Positions 23,619 through 31,935 of a stretch of 64,000 nt of DNA are shown here, piece after piece. Origin of the DNA: Hydractinia symbiolongicarpus (taxonomy: Eukaryota > Cnidaria > Hydrozoa > Anthoathecata > Hydractiniidae); assembly GCF_029227915.1 (NCBI RefSeq), contig NC_079885.1, positions 27,717,001 to 27,781,000 on the forward strand. The letters run 5' to 3'. The notes below the pieces were generated by a model, which had not been told where the DNA came from, made no database searches, and saw only the letters and a program-made list of their open reading frames with translations. Made by a program: the position numbers and the translations under genes. Each line of letters starts with the position of its first letter. Position 1 is the stretch's first letter.

Positions 23619-23646
23619 TCTAGTGTGTTTTGATCAACACATTAGA
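23619..23646. terminator. Intergenic hairpin between convergent genes
   Basis: TCTAGTGTGTT pairs with AACACATTAGA (one G-T wobble) around a 6-nt loop. It lies between the ends of the genes at 22,434-23,591 (+) and 23,654-24,940 (-). The stem sequence is related to the hairpin at 21,044-21,073 (both contain TCTAGTGT). Confidence 0.6.
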
Positions 23647-23653
23647 CTAATAT

Positions 23654-24940
23654 TTACGATAGTTTGCCTCTCTTCCCAACGTAGGCCACAACAAAAGCGA
23701 CGGCAGCAGCGATTGTCATGTAGAGGTGTTTGGCTGCGTATTCAACAACTTTTGCTGCTACTCTAAAAAAGAACGAGACAACCGTGCCAATAATCCCTGG
23801 TAGCGCCGCACCTGCCTTACCTGCCAGGTATTTCAAACATTTTCCAAGCCTTTCTAGCTGTTTTTGCAAAAAGCCCTTCCCTGCGGCACTTCCTGCCGCA
23901 GCAGCACCCGCTCCTCCACCACCTGTAACTGCGAGTACGATGGTGGAAATCAGTAGACCAACAGGCGAGACGATGCTTGCTATAGTAATCCCTTGCTCCT
24001 TTAACAAGATTCTAAGCTTTTCAGCCAGAGATTTATCGCCTTCTGCGATTTTCATCAGCGTTTCCTTAATAGATTTCAGTTGGCTCTGAATGTCAGATGA
24101 TAGTAAACCGTGTGCTTCTCGTACTGCTTCCTTTTGATCTTGGAGTCGTTCTAGATCTTCCCTAGCCCTTGCAATGTCTTCGTTCCAGATAGGTTGCTGT
24201 TCCTCTGATACTCCAGGTGTAGCTTTCTTCGTCTTAAGCCTTTTCACCTTGGCTTCTGCTTTTGCGATCTCGCTGTCGTAGAAGATCATCTTGCTTTTCA
24301 AGTGCTTCAGGTTACCCCTTAGCGTTTAAAGCTCGAGATTGAGCCCTCTTCTTTCACGCTCTGTGAAGGCTTCGCTGGCGCCAAAGGGAGTTTCTTCGAT
24401 CAGGCTCTCCGTTTCATGAAGGACGTTCTCGAGCATCAGCAGCATTTCGATATTATCAGCCTTCTCTTCAACGTGAACAATCTCGTTAAGGAGTTTCTGA
24501 GCCATTGCTTTACTGCCTTTGTTTGGTGTAGTATAGTCGGTAAACCCCATGGCTCGCAAGCGATTTGTACCTAACCTCCTCCGTATCTCGGCAACGCTTC
24601 TCATTTCACCATGCCTTTTCGTGATCTCTATGCCATCGAAAAGAAGTTGGTTTCCTCGTGCCTCAAACTCGTTGTAATATCTCGAGATTGGCTGCCCCAG
24701 CTCCTCACCAAGGTGTTCATAAAAATCATTGACCTTTGATTTTAGTAGCTCTTCCCTCTGCCTTGTCGTGGTGTCTCGTGCTCTTGCTGAGCCGCTAGGC
24801 GATTGACCCTACTCTTGCTCCTGATCTGGCGTTAGCGTGGAGCTGGCATCAGGCTGAAGCCTACTGAAAGATCCATCCTCGTCTGGAATGTTTTCCTCTG
24901 GCGTAATGTCGTCTCCTTCGTACGTTTGATTAACCGGCAT
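23654..24940 (-). pseudogene. Polinton coiled-coil/Gly-Ala-rich membrane protein, two stops
   Basis: One frame runs from ATG 24,940 (MPVNQTYEGDDITPEE) to the stop at 23,654. It is interrupted by TAG 24,809-24,811 (after residue 43) and TAA 24,326-24,328 (after residue 204). All three pieces share phase. The layout is an acidic N-terminus, then a globular-looking part (ISRYYNEFEARGNQLLFDGI, MRSVAEIRRRLGTNRLRAMG), then a coiled coil (AKAEAKVKRLKTKK to AREDLERLQDQ). It ends in a hydrophobic region (KEQGITIASIVSPVGLLIST, a Gly/Ala-rich loop, two further membrane-like stretches). This combined architecture is recurrent in cnidarian Polintons (recalled). The role is unknown; a large virion-associated membrane protein is possible. 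Divergent from the capsid gene with a 38-bp gap. Confidence 0.6.
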
Positions 24941-24978
24941 TGCATTTATTTGAAACGAAAATCAGCTAATAATAAAGC

Positions 24979-26261
24979 ATGAGTAACATATTCGGAACTA
25001 AGCTCGATCCCTACGCGGAGATTAAAACAATGATGGCTATGAAAGGCAAGAAGCAGCGTGTAAAAGTAAGTCATGTGCCTAGTACGATTAATCAAAACGA
25101 TGACTTGTATGTTGACATCCCCAACATGGGACAGAACGATGTAATTTTTCCAGGCAGTATCAAACCACTTTTCGATCTGGAACTTACGGGAACAAACACG
25201 AAGCGCACTATCGTCAGCAATATAGGTAAATCCTTGGTTCAAAATCTTCGTATCACTTTGAATGGCAACGAGGTGCAAAATATTAACGACTACAGGGTGC
25301 TCGCTACCTACAAGGACCTATGGTTGCCCAAGTTTGATCGGGAAAACAACTTGATCCTAGAGGGGATCAATCCCAACGACGGTACAATCCACGCCCTACA
25401 GGTAAAAGCAACTGATCATGCAGGCACGGACGAGGAAAAAGCGATCGTCGCAGCCTATGGCAGCACCTTTTGTATTCCTCTAGGAATAATGTTTGAATTG
25501 ACACGAGACTTGCCGTTTTGCCAGGCAGGATTATACGACAGGCTGCAATTCGTTATACATTTTGCATCATATGGTGACGTTATCAAAGATGGAGGTACGG
25601 CAGCTGTTGGAAATACCGCAGCTAAAGCACCGGATGCCGCGTATAAGATCACTAATATCACACTAGAGTTTGACAAGGTTAATAACGAGGGTCTCGCGAG
25701 CGCTATGATGTCACGGTATAGTCGTTTTGCGCTACCCTATGAAAGGGTACTCCGTAGCAAGGTTGTCACGATGAAAAAGGCTGACACAAGCTACAATTTG
25801 CAAATTGATACGCCTGCAAAAATTTGAAAGGCGTTTTACTGCTCTTTGTAGACCCTGGAAAAGTGAAGGCTTACTCGGGCGCTAACGAGGTGTTTTATAA
25901 CCCAAAGAACGAAAAAATCTCGATCACTGTCGAGGGTGAGCCTAATGAACTCTACACGCACGCGATGCTCCCGAAAGATCACCTCGAGCAGATCGTAAAC
26001 TTATTCGGTAGCCACGATTCGGAGGTGACGATTGGGCAGTTCTTCACAGAGAGATACGCCCTGTTTGTTGATTTCCGAGCATCACCTGATCATAGTCTCC
26101 ACAGTTCCGGAAGGCAATTACAGAGATTGTCAGACGGTATAACATTGCATATGACAAAGAAGGCAGACGGAACAACCGGGAATATTAAATGCTACGTTTT
26201 CCTACTTCAGGATGCTCAGCTGAAAATCTTAGATGGCCGTTATCACTCTGTGGAATACTGA
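24979..26261 (+). pseudogene. MCP: Major capsid protein (double jelly-roll), one frameshift
   Basis: It starts at 24,979 (MSNIFGTKLDPYAEIK) behind AATAAAGC. The first part (to 25,827) has strand-rich segments such as FPGSIKPLFDLELTG, the helix-turn IPLGIMFELTRDLPFCQAGL and YKITNITLEFDKV. After a one-base frameshift at about 25,815-25,825 the protein continues to 26,261 with FYNPKNEKISITVEG, TIGQFFTERYALFVDFR and a final strand GNIKCYVFLLQDAQLKIL. These segments match the Polinton major capsid protein, which has the double jelly-roll fold of adenovirus and PRD1-type virions. Combined length is about 427 residues, a little short of the usual. The A-run at the break (CAAAAATTTG) is not a canonical -1 slippery site, so I read it as damage. 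AATAAA follows the stop directly. Confidence 0.75.
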
Positions 26262-26282
26262 AAATAAATGGTAGTGACCACA

Positions 26283-26316
26283 ATTTTGTATTTACCCTAT
26301 TGGATAAATACAAAAT
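26283..26316. terminator. Intergenic hairpin behind the capsid gene
   Basis: ATTTTGTATTTA and TAAATACAAAAT form a perfect 12-bp stem with a 10-nt loop. It lies just downstream of the capsid stop and an AATAAA (26,263-26,268), and upstream of the next start. Confidence 0.65.
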
Positions 26317-26319
26317 AAT

Positions 26320-26880
26320 ATGGAAAACAAGAGCTGTTCGAAGTGTAAAAGGAGCCTTTTACTAGATGCATTCAAGGAGACGAAAACGACAAAAACATGC
26401 ATCAAATGCCTCGATGTTAACAAAGCGTCACGGGAACGTACAAAGTGCCCGCATAAAAAGCAGAGGGCCTTGCGTAAGGAGTGCAAGGGTAGTCAAATCT
26501 GCGCACATGAAAAAAGGAAATCCAGGTGCAAGGAGTACAAGGGCCGTCAAATCTTCCCTCATGAAAGGCGAAGATCTCAATGTAAGGAGTGCAAGGGCAG
26601 TCAAATCTTCCCTCATGAAAGGCGAAGATCTCAGTGTAAGGAGTGCAAGGGCAGTCAAATCTGCCCTCATGAAAGGCGAAGATCTCAATGTAAGGAGTGC
26701 AAGGGCTGTGAAATCTGCCCTCATGAAAGAATAAGATCCTATTGCAAGGAGTGCAAGGGCAGTCAAATCTGCACTCATGTAAGAATAAGATCTCAATGTA
26801 AGGAATGTGGAGGCGGAGGCATTTGTGAACATCAAAAAAGGAAATACAGGTGCAAGAAATGCAAGAAGGTTAAACAATAA
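26320..26880 (+). CDS. Cys/His repeat protein (186 aa)
   Basis: Intact. After an N-terminal CxxC pair region (SCSKCKRSLLLDAF, KTCIKCLDVNK) the protein consists of about seven tandem units of 18 residues. The typical unit is CKECKGSQICPHERRRSQ: a CxxC, a third Cys, a His and a basic tail. The spacing suggests that each Cys/His set, shared between neighbours, binds zinc. The repeats are also a 54-bp DNA tandem array (about 26,480-26,830), so copy number can change easily. Similar Cys/His/Arg tandem units occur in giant viruses and algae (recalled). Function unknown; nucleic-acid binding is a fair guess given the basic charge. The next gene's ATG directly follows this stop. Confidence 0.7.
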   Translation: MENKSCSKCKRSLLLDAFKETKTTKTCIKCLDVNKASRERTKCPHKKQRALRKECKGSQICAHEKRKSRCKEYKGRQIFPHERRRSQCKECKGSQIFPHERRRSQCKECKGSQICPHERRRSQCKECKGCEICPHERIRSYCKECKGSQICTHVRIRSQCKECGGGGICEHQKRKYRCKKCKKVKQ

Positions 26881-27163
26881 ATGGCAACTATCGGTGTTCT
26901 TGTGGCTGGTGCTGCGATTAATGCATTAGCCTTTAGATCGGCAGGCAAAGATCGATTGGTATAACCATCAACGAGAGCTTAAAAGGCAAGCTGGAGAGAG
27001 CTTGAAGGAGCTCGGTGAAGGCATGAGGGTGTACTATATCGCAACGATCGAAAAAGCTCCAGAACTATCCGATTTTTACACACCTTCCAAGCAACAACAA
27101 GACGGTGAGCTGACGTTCATCGTTCGATACTTAGCCCTCCTTGGTTCGTACAAGTTCGCCTAG
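26881..27163 (+). pseudogene. Small conserved hydrophobic Polinton protein, one frameshift
   Basis: It begins with ATG at 26,881 immediately after the previous TAA (sequence CAATAAATG). The N-terminus MATIGVLVAGAAINALAF is hydrophobic, like a membrane or amphipathic entry peptide, and is characteristic of a small protein found next to Polinton capsid genes (recalled). A one-base shift at about 26,950-26,965 ends the first frame. The rest continues in the next frame (WYNHQRELKRQAGESLKELG, then IVRYLALLGSYKFA) to TAG 27,161-27,163. Total about 94 codons. Function unknown. Confidence 0.5.
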
Positions 27164-27193
27164 CGGCTATGTCAGCGGTTCTATGTAAAATGT

Positions 27194-27220
27194 TTTCGAC
27201 ATGTAATAAACATGTCGAAA
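27194..27220. terminator. Hairpin spanning the integrase start
   Basis: TTTCGACATG (27,194-27,203) pairs perfectly with CATGTCGAAA (27,211-27,220). The 7-nt loop TAATAAA contains a poly(A)-like AATAAA. The integrase ATG (27,212) sits in the 3' arm, so a structure here could serve both the 3' end of the upstream gene and the 5' end of integrase. Confidence 0.55.
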
Positions 27221-28253
27221 GGAGTACCACATATTCCCACAGAGAAGGAGGTAGAAAAATTGAGCAGTATTTACTATACCCCTGAAAATCTCTGGACTGG
27301 TCGCAAGGCTGTTAAATTGCTCGCTGAGCAGAGTGGACTACCTAAAAAAAAAGTCGTACACTGGCTGCCTAGGCTACTCTTATGGCTTAGACATATTCGA
27401 GGACCTAAAAGGATTGATTACCCGCATTTTACCATTAAAAATCCTGATGAAATGCACCAATTTGACTTGCTCTACATGCCTCATGACAAAGTCTACAGCA
27501 ACGTGTACAAATATATACTCACAGGGATCGATGTAGCTTCGCGCTACAAGGTAGCTAGACCATTGAGAACGAAGAAAGCCAGCGAAGTCGCTGACATGAT
27601 CAAGGACATTTACAAAGCAGGACCTTTACGCTATCTGAAGATCTTCCAGTGCGACAAAGGTAGTGAGTTCAAGTCAGACGTAACGAAGCTGTTAGAAGCA
27701 AAAGACGTCGAACTCAAGCGCGCAACCACCAATTATCATCATACGTTTCACAGCCTTTGTCGAGTCATATAACAAGGTGCTCGCTGAGAGACTTTTCAAA
27801 CCTTAGGACGCGCGAGAGTTGGTCACTGACGAGACTAGTAGCATATGGGTCAAACATCTGTACACTATCGTCAAAAGCATGAATAACACCAAAACTGTCC
27901 TGATCGGCATGGAACCTTCAAAAGCGATCAAGATGGATGAGGTACCGCTTGTGAAAGACGGGCAGCACCCAGATCGCCTGGCGGCTCCGCAGGAGCAAGA
28001 AAAGCCCCTACCTGAGGACGGTCTTTACTTGTACCTGCTACAACCGGGAGAAATGCATGGTGATGCGAGAAGACGTGCTACTGACGCTTGGTGGAGCAAA
28101 AAGACGTATAAACTCGACCGTATCGAGCAGCAACCAAACAACCGTGTGCTATATTACTTGCAAGACGGGCCAGAGCGGAGCTTTGTTTCAGAAGAACTTA
28201 TGGAAATTCCGGAAGATGTTCAAGTACTTCCCGAGCATGTTAAGGAGTGGTAA
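27212..28253 (+). pseudogene. INT: Polinton DDE integrase (retroviral-type), frameshift and stop
   Basis: Catalyses insertion of the element by the DDE mechanism. An N-terminal zinc-binding region is poorly visible. The core has the first Asp in MHQFDLLYMP (about residue 88), the second in FQCDKGSEFKSD (about 150), and the Glu in a following FVESYN that lies in another frame. A one-base shift at about 27,745-27,752 separates them, and a TAG at 27,804-27,806 follows. The C-terminal part (RRRATDAWWSKKTYKLDRI, then NRVLYYLQDGPERSFV) is the chromo/SH3-like domain typical of Polinton integrases. Catalytic residues survive but are split between frames, so no active enzyme is expected. Confidence 0.8.
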
Positions 28254-28263
28254 GCTGACAATA

Positions 28264-28291
28264 TTTTTGTAGCCTCGTGAAGCTACAAAAA
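28264..28291. terminator. Intergenic hairpin after integrase
   Basis: TTTTTGTAGC pairs perfectly with GCTACAAAAA around an 8-nt loop. It lies between the convergent integrase and the small gene at 28,379-28,561. Confidence 0.6.
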
Positions 28292-28351
28292 AGTTGAGTC
28301 TCGCTAGTCCTCGCGCGCAGGCACTATACACGCAAAGGCTCAACCACAGTT

Positions 28352-28378
28352 TTTTGTGATTCGAAAAAAGTCACAAAA
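28352..28378. terminator. Second hairpin in the same convergent gap
   Basis: TTTTGTGA and TCACAAAA form an 8-bp stem with an 11-nt loop. It ends at the edge of the stop codon of the minus-strand small gene. Confidence 0.5.
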
Positions 28379-28561
28379 TTACTGAATCCAATAATGAACA
28401 CCAAGTTGAGGAAGCCATGGATATTTTTCGCATAACTCTTCAATATCCCGAGTCGTGTTTACCAGTTTGCTGTCAGCGTCATCATTCACTGCATCTATCA
28501 GTCTATCATGGGCTCTTAAAAGAGCTTGATACACAGCTTTAATTACGCTCTCATTATCCAT
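28379..28561 (-). CDS. Small acidic Polinton protein (60 aa), unknown
   Basis: Intact short frame, MDNESVIKAVYQALLRAHDR then DIEELCEKYPWLPQLGVHYW. It reads as two helices with an aromatic tail. It starts behind ATATAAGAAAAG and sits 13 bp from the ATPase end, so it is likely in the same transcript. No family recognised. Confidence 0.5.
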   Translation of the reverse strand: MDNESVIKAVYQALLRAHDRLIDAVNDDADSKLVNTTRDIEELCEKYPWLPQLGVHYWIQ

Positions 28562-28574
28562 CTTTTCTTATATA

Positions 28575-29198
28575 TCAAGAGTCTAACATGCATCCAACAA
28601 TCTTGTAAGTTCTAGGATGCTCCAGTCTTACGTACAAGCAAGCGTGCTTGGACTTCTTGAGGTGAGCCTTAATAATGGAAATTTCTTTCCTACTTGAAAT
28701 TACATCCTTCTCTTCATGAATGAACTCAAACTCCTTCCGATTCTTCGGATACCAGACAAAAAGCTGTTTCATTTGATCCCTTACTGTTATTGGGATCTTC
28801 TTATATCTTTGTGTTAGTAGCCACAAGCTATGTCTTCTGTGTCTACCCGAAACAGCTTGTTCTAGCAACGCACCACGAGTTTTGTCGAGACTCCCGTCGG
28901 CTATCATATCGTCAACGATAAACAACGTCTCTTCGCCCGCCAGCAACAACGACAGTTTTTGGATCCACTCGAACAGCTGCTCCTTGTGCTCCACCAGGAA
29001 CACGTAGTCATCCCTCCATAGCGAGGATCTCTCCTGATAGGTCTTGTTCCAGCGGATTGTAGGGCAGAGAATGACAATGTTGTCGAAATGCTGCCTATAC
29101 TCGTTCCTAAGCAAATCCAGGACACGCTGCGTCTTGCCACAGCTTGTCGGCCCGGTGAAGATTGCCGTATGCGCCTCTTTGACAATGTCTAGAGTCAT
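28575..29198 (-). CDS. ATP: Packaging ATPase (A32/FtsK-HerA-like)
   Basis: Intact frame of 207 residues, the usual size for Polinton ATPases. Walker A is GPTSCGKT at about residues 16-23. Walker B is TLFIVDD at about 90-96. A following LLTQRYKK with Gln fits the sensor region of the A32/HerA-FtsK superfamily. It is expected to pump the genome into the capsid using ATP. The start at 29,198 is preceded by AAATAAA. It is followed closely by the small gene at 28,379-28,561 and preceded by another, so three or four minus-strand genes are packed head to tail. Confidence 0.85.
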   Translation of the reverse strand: MTLDIVKEAHTAIFTGPTSCGKTQRVLDLLRNEYRQHFDNIVILCPTIRWNKTYQERSSLWRDDYVFLVEHKEQLFEWIQKLSLLLAGEETLFIVDDMIADGSLDKTRGALLEQAVSGRHRRHSLWLLTQRYKKIPITVRDQMKQLFVWYPKNRKEFEFIHEEKDVISSRKEISIIKAHLKKSKHACLYVRLEHPRTYKIVGCMLDS

Positions 29199-29204
29199 TT
29201 TATT

Positions 29205-29491
29205 TCACTCGTGTATGCCCCGGGGCACGAACCTTGTAAACTTACTCAGGCTTTGTACGATACTTGCGGGAATCCACCCCTTTGCTACCGCCAGTTCCCG
29301 CGAGCCTCGACCCGCTAAAAAGTAAGCCAACATCTTCAGCACGTCGTTAGTGTCCATCTTGGTTGACGGGCTCGTGATGCTCAGGAACTTCTTCCCGGTC
29401 ATGGCGTAAGTGAACGTAAAGCCTAGGTCCACGACTGTTTCATAGATCATGTCGAGGACTTTTTTTTGCATGGGTGTCACGGTGTTGTCAT
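29205..29491 (-). pseudogene. Small Polinton protein, about 90 aa, frame broken near the start
   Basis: The body is open: MQKKVLDMIYETVVDLGFTF, then a basic middle, then LKMLAYFLAGRGSRELAVAK and RFVPRGIHE. The natural start is probably the ATG at 29,489-29,491, which has TAATAA directly before it. That frame hits a TGA after four codons, so one base is missing or added early. Internal starts exist (GTG 29,480; ATG 29,471). No family recognised. It overlaps no other gene and ends six bases before the ATPase start. Confidence 0.45.
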
Positions 29492-29501
29492 TTATTATAG
29501 G

Positions 29502-29888
29502 TTATCGCATCTTGAAAATGTCGATATCAGGTTGACGCTCTTCGCGTTGTTTTTGCGTGTGCTGCTGACACTGGCGCACGTACTCCTGTGGAGACGGGCT
29601 TCACCCTTCCGCTGACACGGCGGCTACGGGTTGCTTACGTATGCAATAGACTGCCACGCAAGCGGCAAGTACGGCAATACCTTCTGCGCCATAGAGATAT
29701 GCACTGTCCGGGAACTTGTGAGGACCTGCGACAGGTTCCTGATCATCTTGTGAAGTACTTTTGCCCACGTTCTTCTGTAAGTCAGCCTTGTTCTTGCGAT
29801 TCCATTCAGCAAGTCTCTTGCCAGCAGCAACACGACCCTCATTCTTCTTGGATATGACTTGGCTAGATTGTGTTTGTTCTTCACTCAT
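29502..29888 (-). pseudogene. Basic single-span membrane protein, one stop (copy 1)
   Basis: From ATG 29,888 (MSEEQTQSSQVISKKNEG) the frame runs 95 codons to TGA 29,601-29,603. It then stays open in the same phase for 32 more codons to TAA 29,502-29,504. A basic region (AAGKRLAEWNRKNKADLQK) precedes a hydrophobic span (AEGIAVLAACVAVYCI), and the tail after the stop is charged and Gln-rich. The short form could be functional, but the open phase beyond the TGA argues for a nonsense mutation. Part of it is duplicated at 29,945-30,199. The start is preceded by AGATAA. Function unknown. Confidence 0.5.
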
Positions 29889-30258
29889 TTATCTTGTAAG
29901 TCGTGAGACGTACAAAAATCACTTCTTTTTTTACATCAAGACGGCTAGAAGATCTTGATCATTGTAATAGACTGCCACGCAAGCGGTAAGTACGGCGCGC
30001 CATAGACATATGCACTGTCCGGAAACTTGTGAGGACCTGCGACAGGTTCCTGATCATCTTGCGAAGTACTTTTGCCCACGTTCTTCTGTAACTCAGCCTT
30101 GTTCTTGCGATTCCATTCAGCAAGTCTCTTGCCAGCAGCAGCACGACCCTCATTCTTCTTGGATATGACTTGGCTAGATTGTGTTTGTTCTTCACTCATT
30201 TATCTTGTAAGTCGTGAGACGTACAAAAATTACTTCTTTTTTACATCAAGACGGCTAG
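29645..30258. repeat. Direct segmental duplication, about 300-bp unit
   Basis: Unit 1 (29,645-29,950) and unit 2 (29,967-30,258) are nearly identical apart from the 10-base deletion and a few substitutions. Both end with ACATCAAGACGGCTAGA. The junction sequence AGATCTTGATCATT near 29,950-29,963 reappears on the far side of the PLE at 33,059. Confidence 0.75.
29945..30199 (-). pseudogene. Truncated second copy of the membrane-protein gene
   Basis: About the first 70 codons match copy 1 (29,502-29,888) almost base for base. Then a 10-base deletion, relative to copy 1 near 29,682, shifts the frame, and the end reads through unrelated sequence (WQSITMIKIF). The duplicated DNA spans about 29,645-29,950 and 29,967-30,258 in direct order. 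The upstream sequence of the start (AGATAA) is kept, so it may still be transcribed. It abuts the PLE insertion. Confidence 0.6.
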
Positions 30259-30266
30259 ATCTTGAT
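30256..30266. repeat. Possible target-site duplication of the PLE, left
   Basis: TAGATCTTGAT occurs here and at 33,057-33,067, directly flanking the PLE. Because related sequence is also present at the duplication junction (29,951-29,961), it could instead be a remnant of the segmental duplication. Confidence 0.45.
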
Positions 30267-30310
30267 TACTGTGGAAAGTTTATCATTTCTTGAACATGAT
30301 AGTTTAGTAG

Positions 30311-30350
30311 GCGACGTTTCGGGAGATCCTTCTCCCATCATCGGGCAAAG
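30311..30350 (-). ncRNA. Hammerhead-like motif, PLE left end
   Basis: On the minus strand, CCGATGA precedes a GGGAGA/TCTCCC stem with an AGGA loop, then GAAACGTCG. This is the order of a hammerhead core (CTGATGA, stem II, GAAA). The first box differs by one base (C for T) from the consensus. Hammerhead ribozymes are known in PLE terminal repeats (established). With this substitution it is probably weakened or inactive. Confidence 0.45.
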
Positions 30351-30480
30351 TAAAATGATGTTGCGCATGTATTTATATAATTGCAGAGGATCGAAATTCA
30401 TAAAAAATAACCAATCAGAAACGAGCTGATAATTACAGTTAATTACGGTAATTAACATTTTCGGACCTGGATGTAGGTAA

Positions 30481-31935
30481 CTACTTCTTCTGTAGGGCTG
30501 GTAACCAAATCTCAGGAAGTTGATACGAGATGCTGTTTATGTGTTTGTTACGTTCTACACTGTTGATGGTTTCTTTAATCTTCCTTGCCGTTGTTCTGGA
30601 TTCTCTGTCAATGATTTTCTTCTCATCCCAATTAAACTGATGACTTCTGCTCCAGCTGTGGTCCGCAATTTCGTTTTTTTTCACATCTCCGTTTCTCACT
30701 GCGCGCATATGTTCTTGTACTCGTTGCTTAAACTTTCTTTTTGTTTCGCCAATATACACTGCATCACAATCTTTACACGGGATTTCGTAAACAACATTGT
30801 TTTGCTCTTCCAGGTTTATTTTGTCTTTTGGTTTAGACAAAGTGCTTCTTAGGGTGTCTTTAGAGGTAAGAATGCATTTGATCTTGTGTTGCCTTAAAAC
30901 TCGACGAAGGATCTCGCTGGTACCTGGTACGAAGGGTAGGAATGCTGATGCGATAAATTCCTCTGATGTTTCCTTGTTGTCTCCGTTGCATCTTCTCTTC
31001 ATTTTATTTTCTACTTGCGTGAAGACTTTATGACTGTATCCATTTGTGATTAATGCATTTCATACACGTCGAATTTCTATTTTCCTCTCCTGTTTTTCAC
31101 TGACTACACTGTTGGCACGATTCAGTAATGAAGATATGACACTTTCTTTGCAAGATTTCTGATGGTTTGATTCGAAGTTAAGGTACTGGTCAGTGTGTGT
31201 TGGTTTACGATACACTGAAACTGAAATGGAACCATTCTTGCGTTTGACCAAAGTGTCCAGGAAAGCGATACTTCCATCGTGTTCAAGCTCAACAGTGAAT
31301 TTGATTTGTCGATGTAGGCCGTTGATGTGTTCATGGAACTCTTCTAGATGAGATCTTTTGATTATGGCGAATACGTCGTCAACAAATCTTTTCCAAACCT
31401 TTGGACGTCTGTCTGATGTGACTAATGCTGTTGTCTCGTGTGCTTGCATGTATATTTCTGCGACTACTGATGATGCAGGGCCTCCCATGGCAACTCCGTC
31501 TGTTTGAGTGTAGAAGTTCTTATTAAACAGATACCATGTTTTGGTTAGAACAAGTTCGACCAAACGCAGAAAATCCGGTACTGGAATCTTTGTCTTTTCA
31601 CCGAATGCAGCATTGTTTTCGATAATGTCTTTAATGATGTTTAAGGTGTCTTTTATGGGAACATTTGTGTAGAGTGACGTGACATCAAATGATACCATGC
31701 ATTCGTCGTCTGCTATCTTTATTTCTCTGATGTATTCCGAAAATTCTTTTGAGTTTTTGCTGTGGTCACTTGCTGTGAATTTGCTGAGGATGGAAGCAAC
31801 AAATTTTGATAGTTTGTATAACGGTGTTCCAGTGCAGGAAACTATTGGTCGAATTGGATTTCCCTGTTTATGAATTTTGGGTAGTCCGTAAAATCGCGGT
31901 GGTGGTCCGTCACAAGGTTTCAGTCGGTAATACTG
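30481..31935 (-). pseudogene. PLE reverse transcriptase plus GIY-YIG endonuclease, one stop
   Basis: The frame is open from the element's truncated 5' side at about 31,935 and shows typical PLE features. These are PPRFYGLPKIHK upstream, SFDVTSLYTNVPI, the GVAMGGPASSVVAEI region, the RFVDDVFAI active site (the DD of motif C, about 31,345-31,375), and FLDTLVKRKNGSISVSVYRK. A TGA at 31,060-31,062 interrupts it; the other arm has a sense codon (AGA) there. After the stop, the same phase carries a spacer and the GIY-YIG nuclease (DCDAVYIGETKRKFKQRVQE, then HSWSRSHQFNW) to 30,481. The N-terminus is missing. The enzyme would prime reverse transcription at nicked DNA. Confidence 0.8.

Noticed and set aside
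26366-26877. Open frames of 122 (+) and 149 (-) codons over the Cys/His repeat gene
   Set aside because: They are shadows caused by the 54-bp repeat being open in several frames; only the 26,320 frame has Cys/His order and proper start and stop context.
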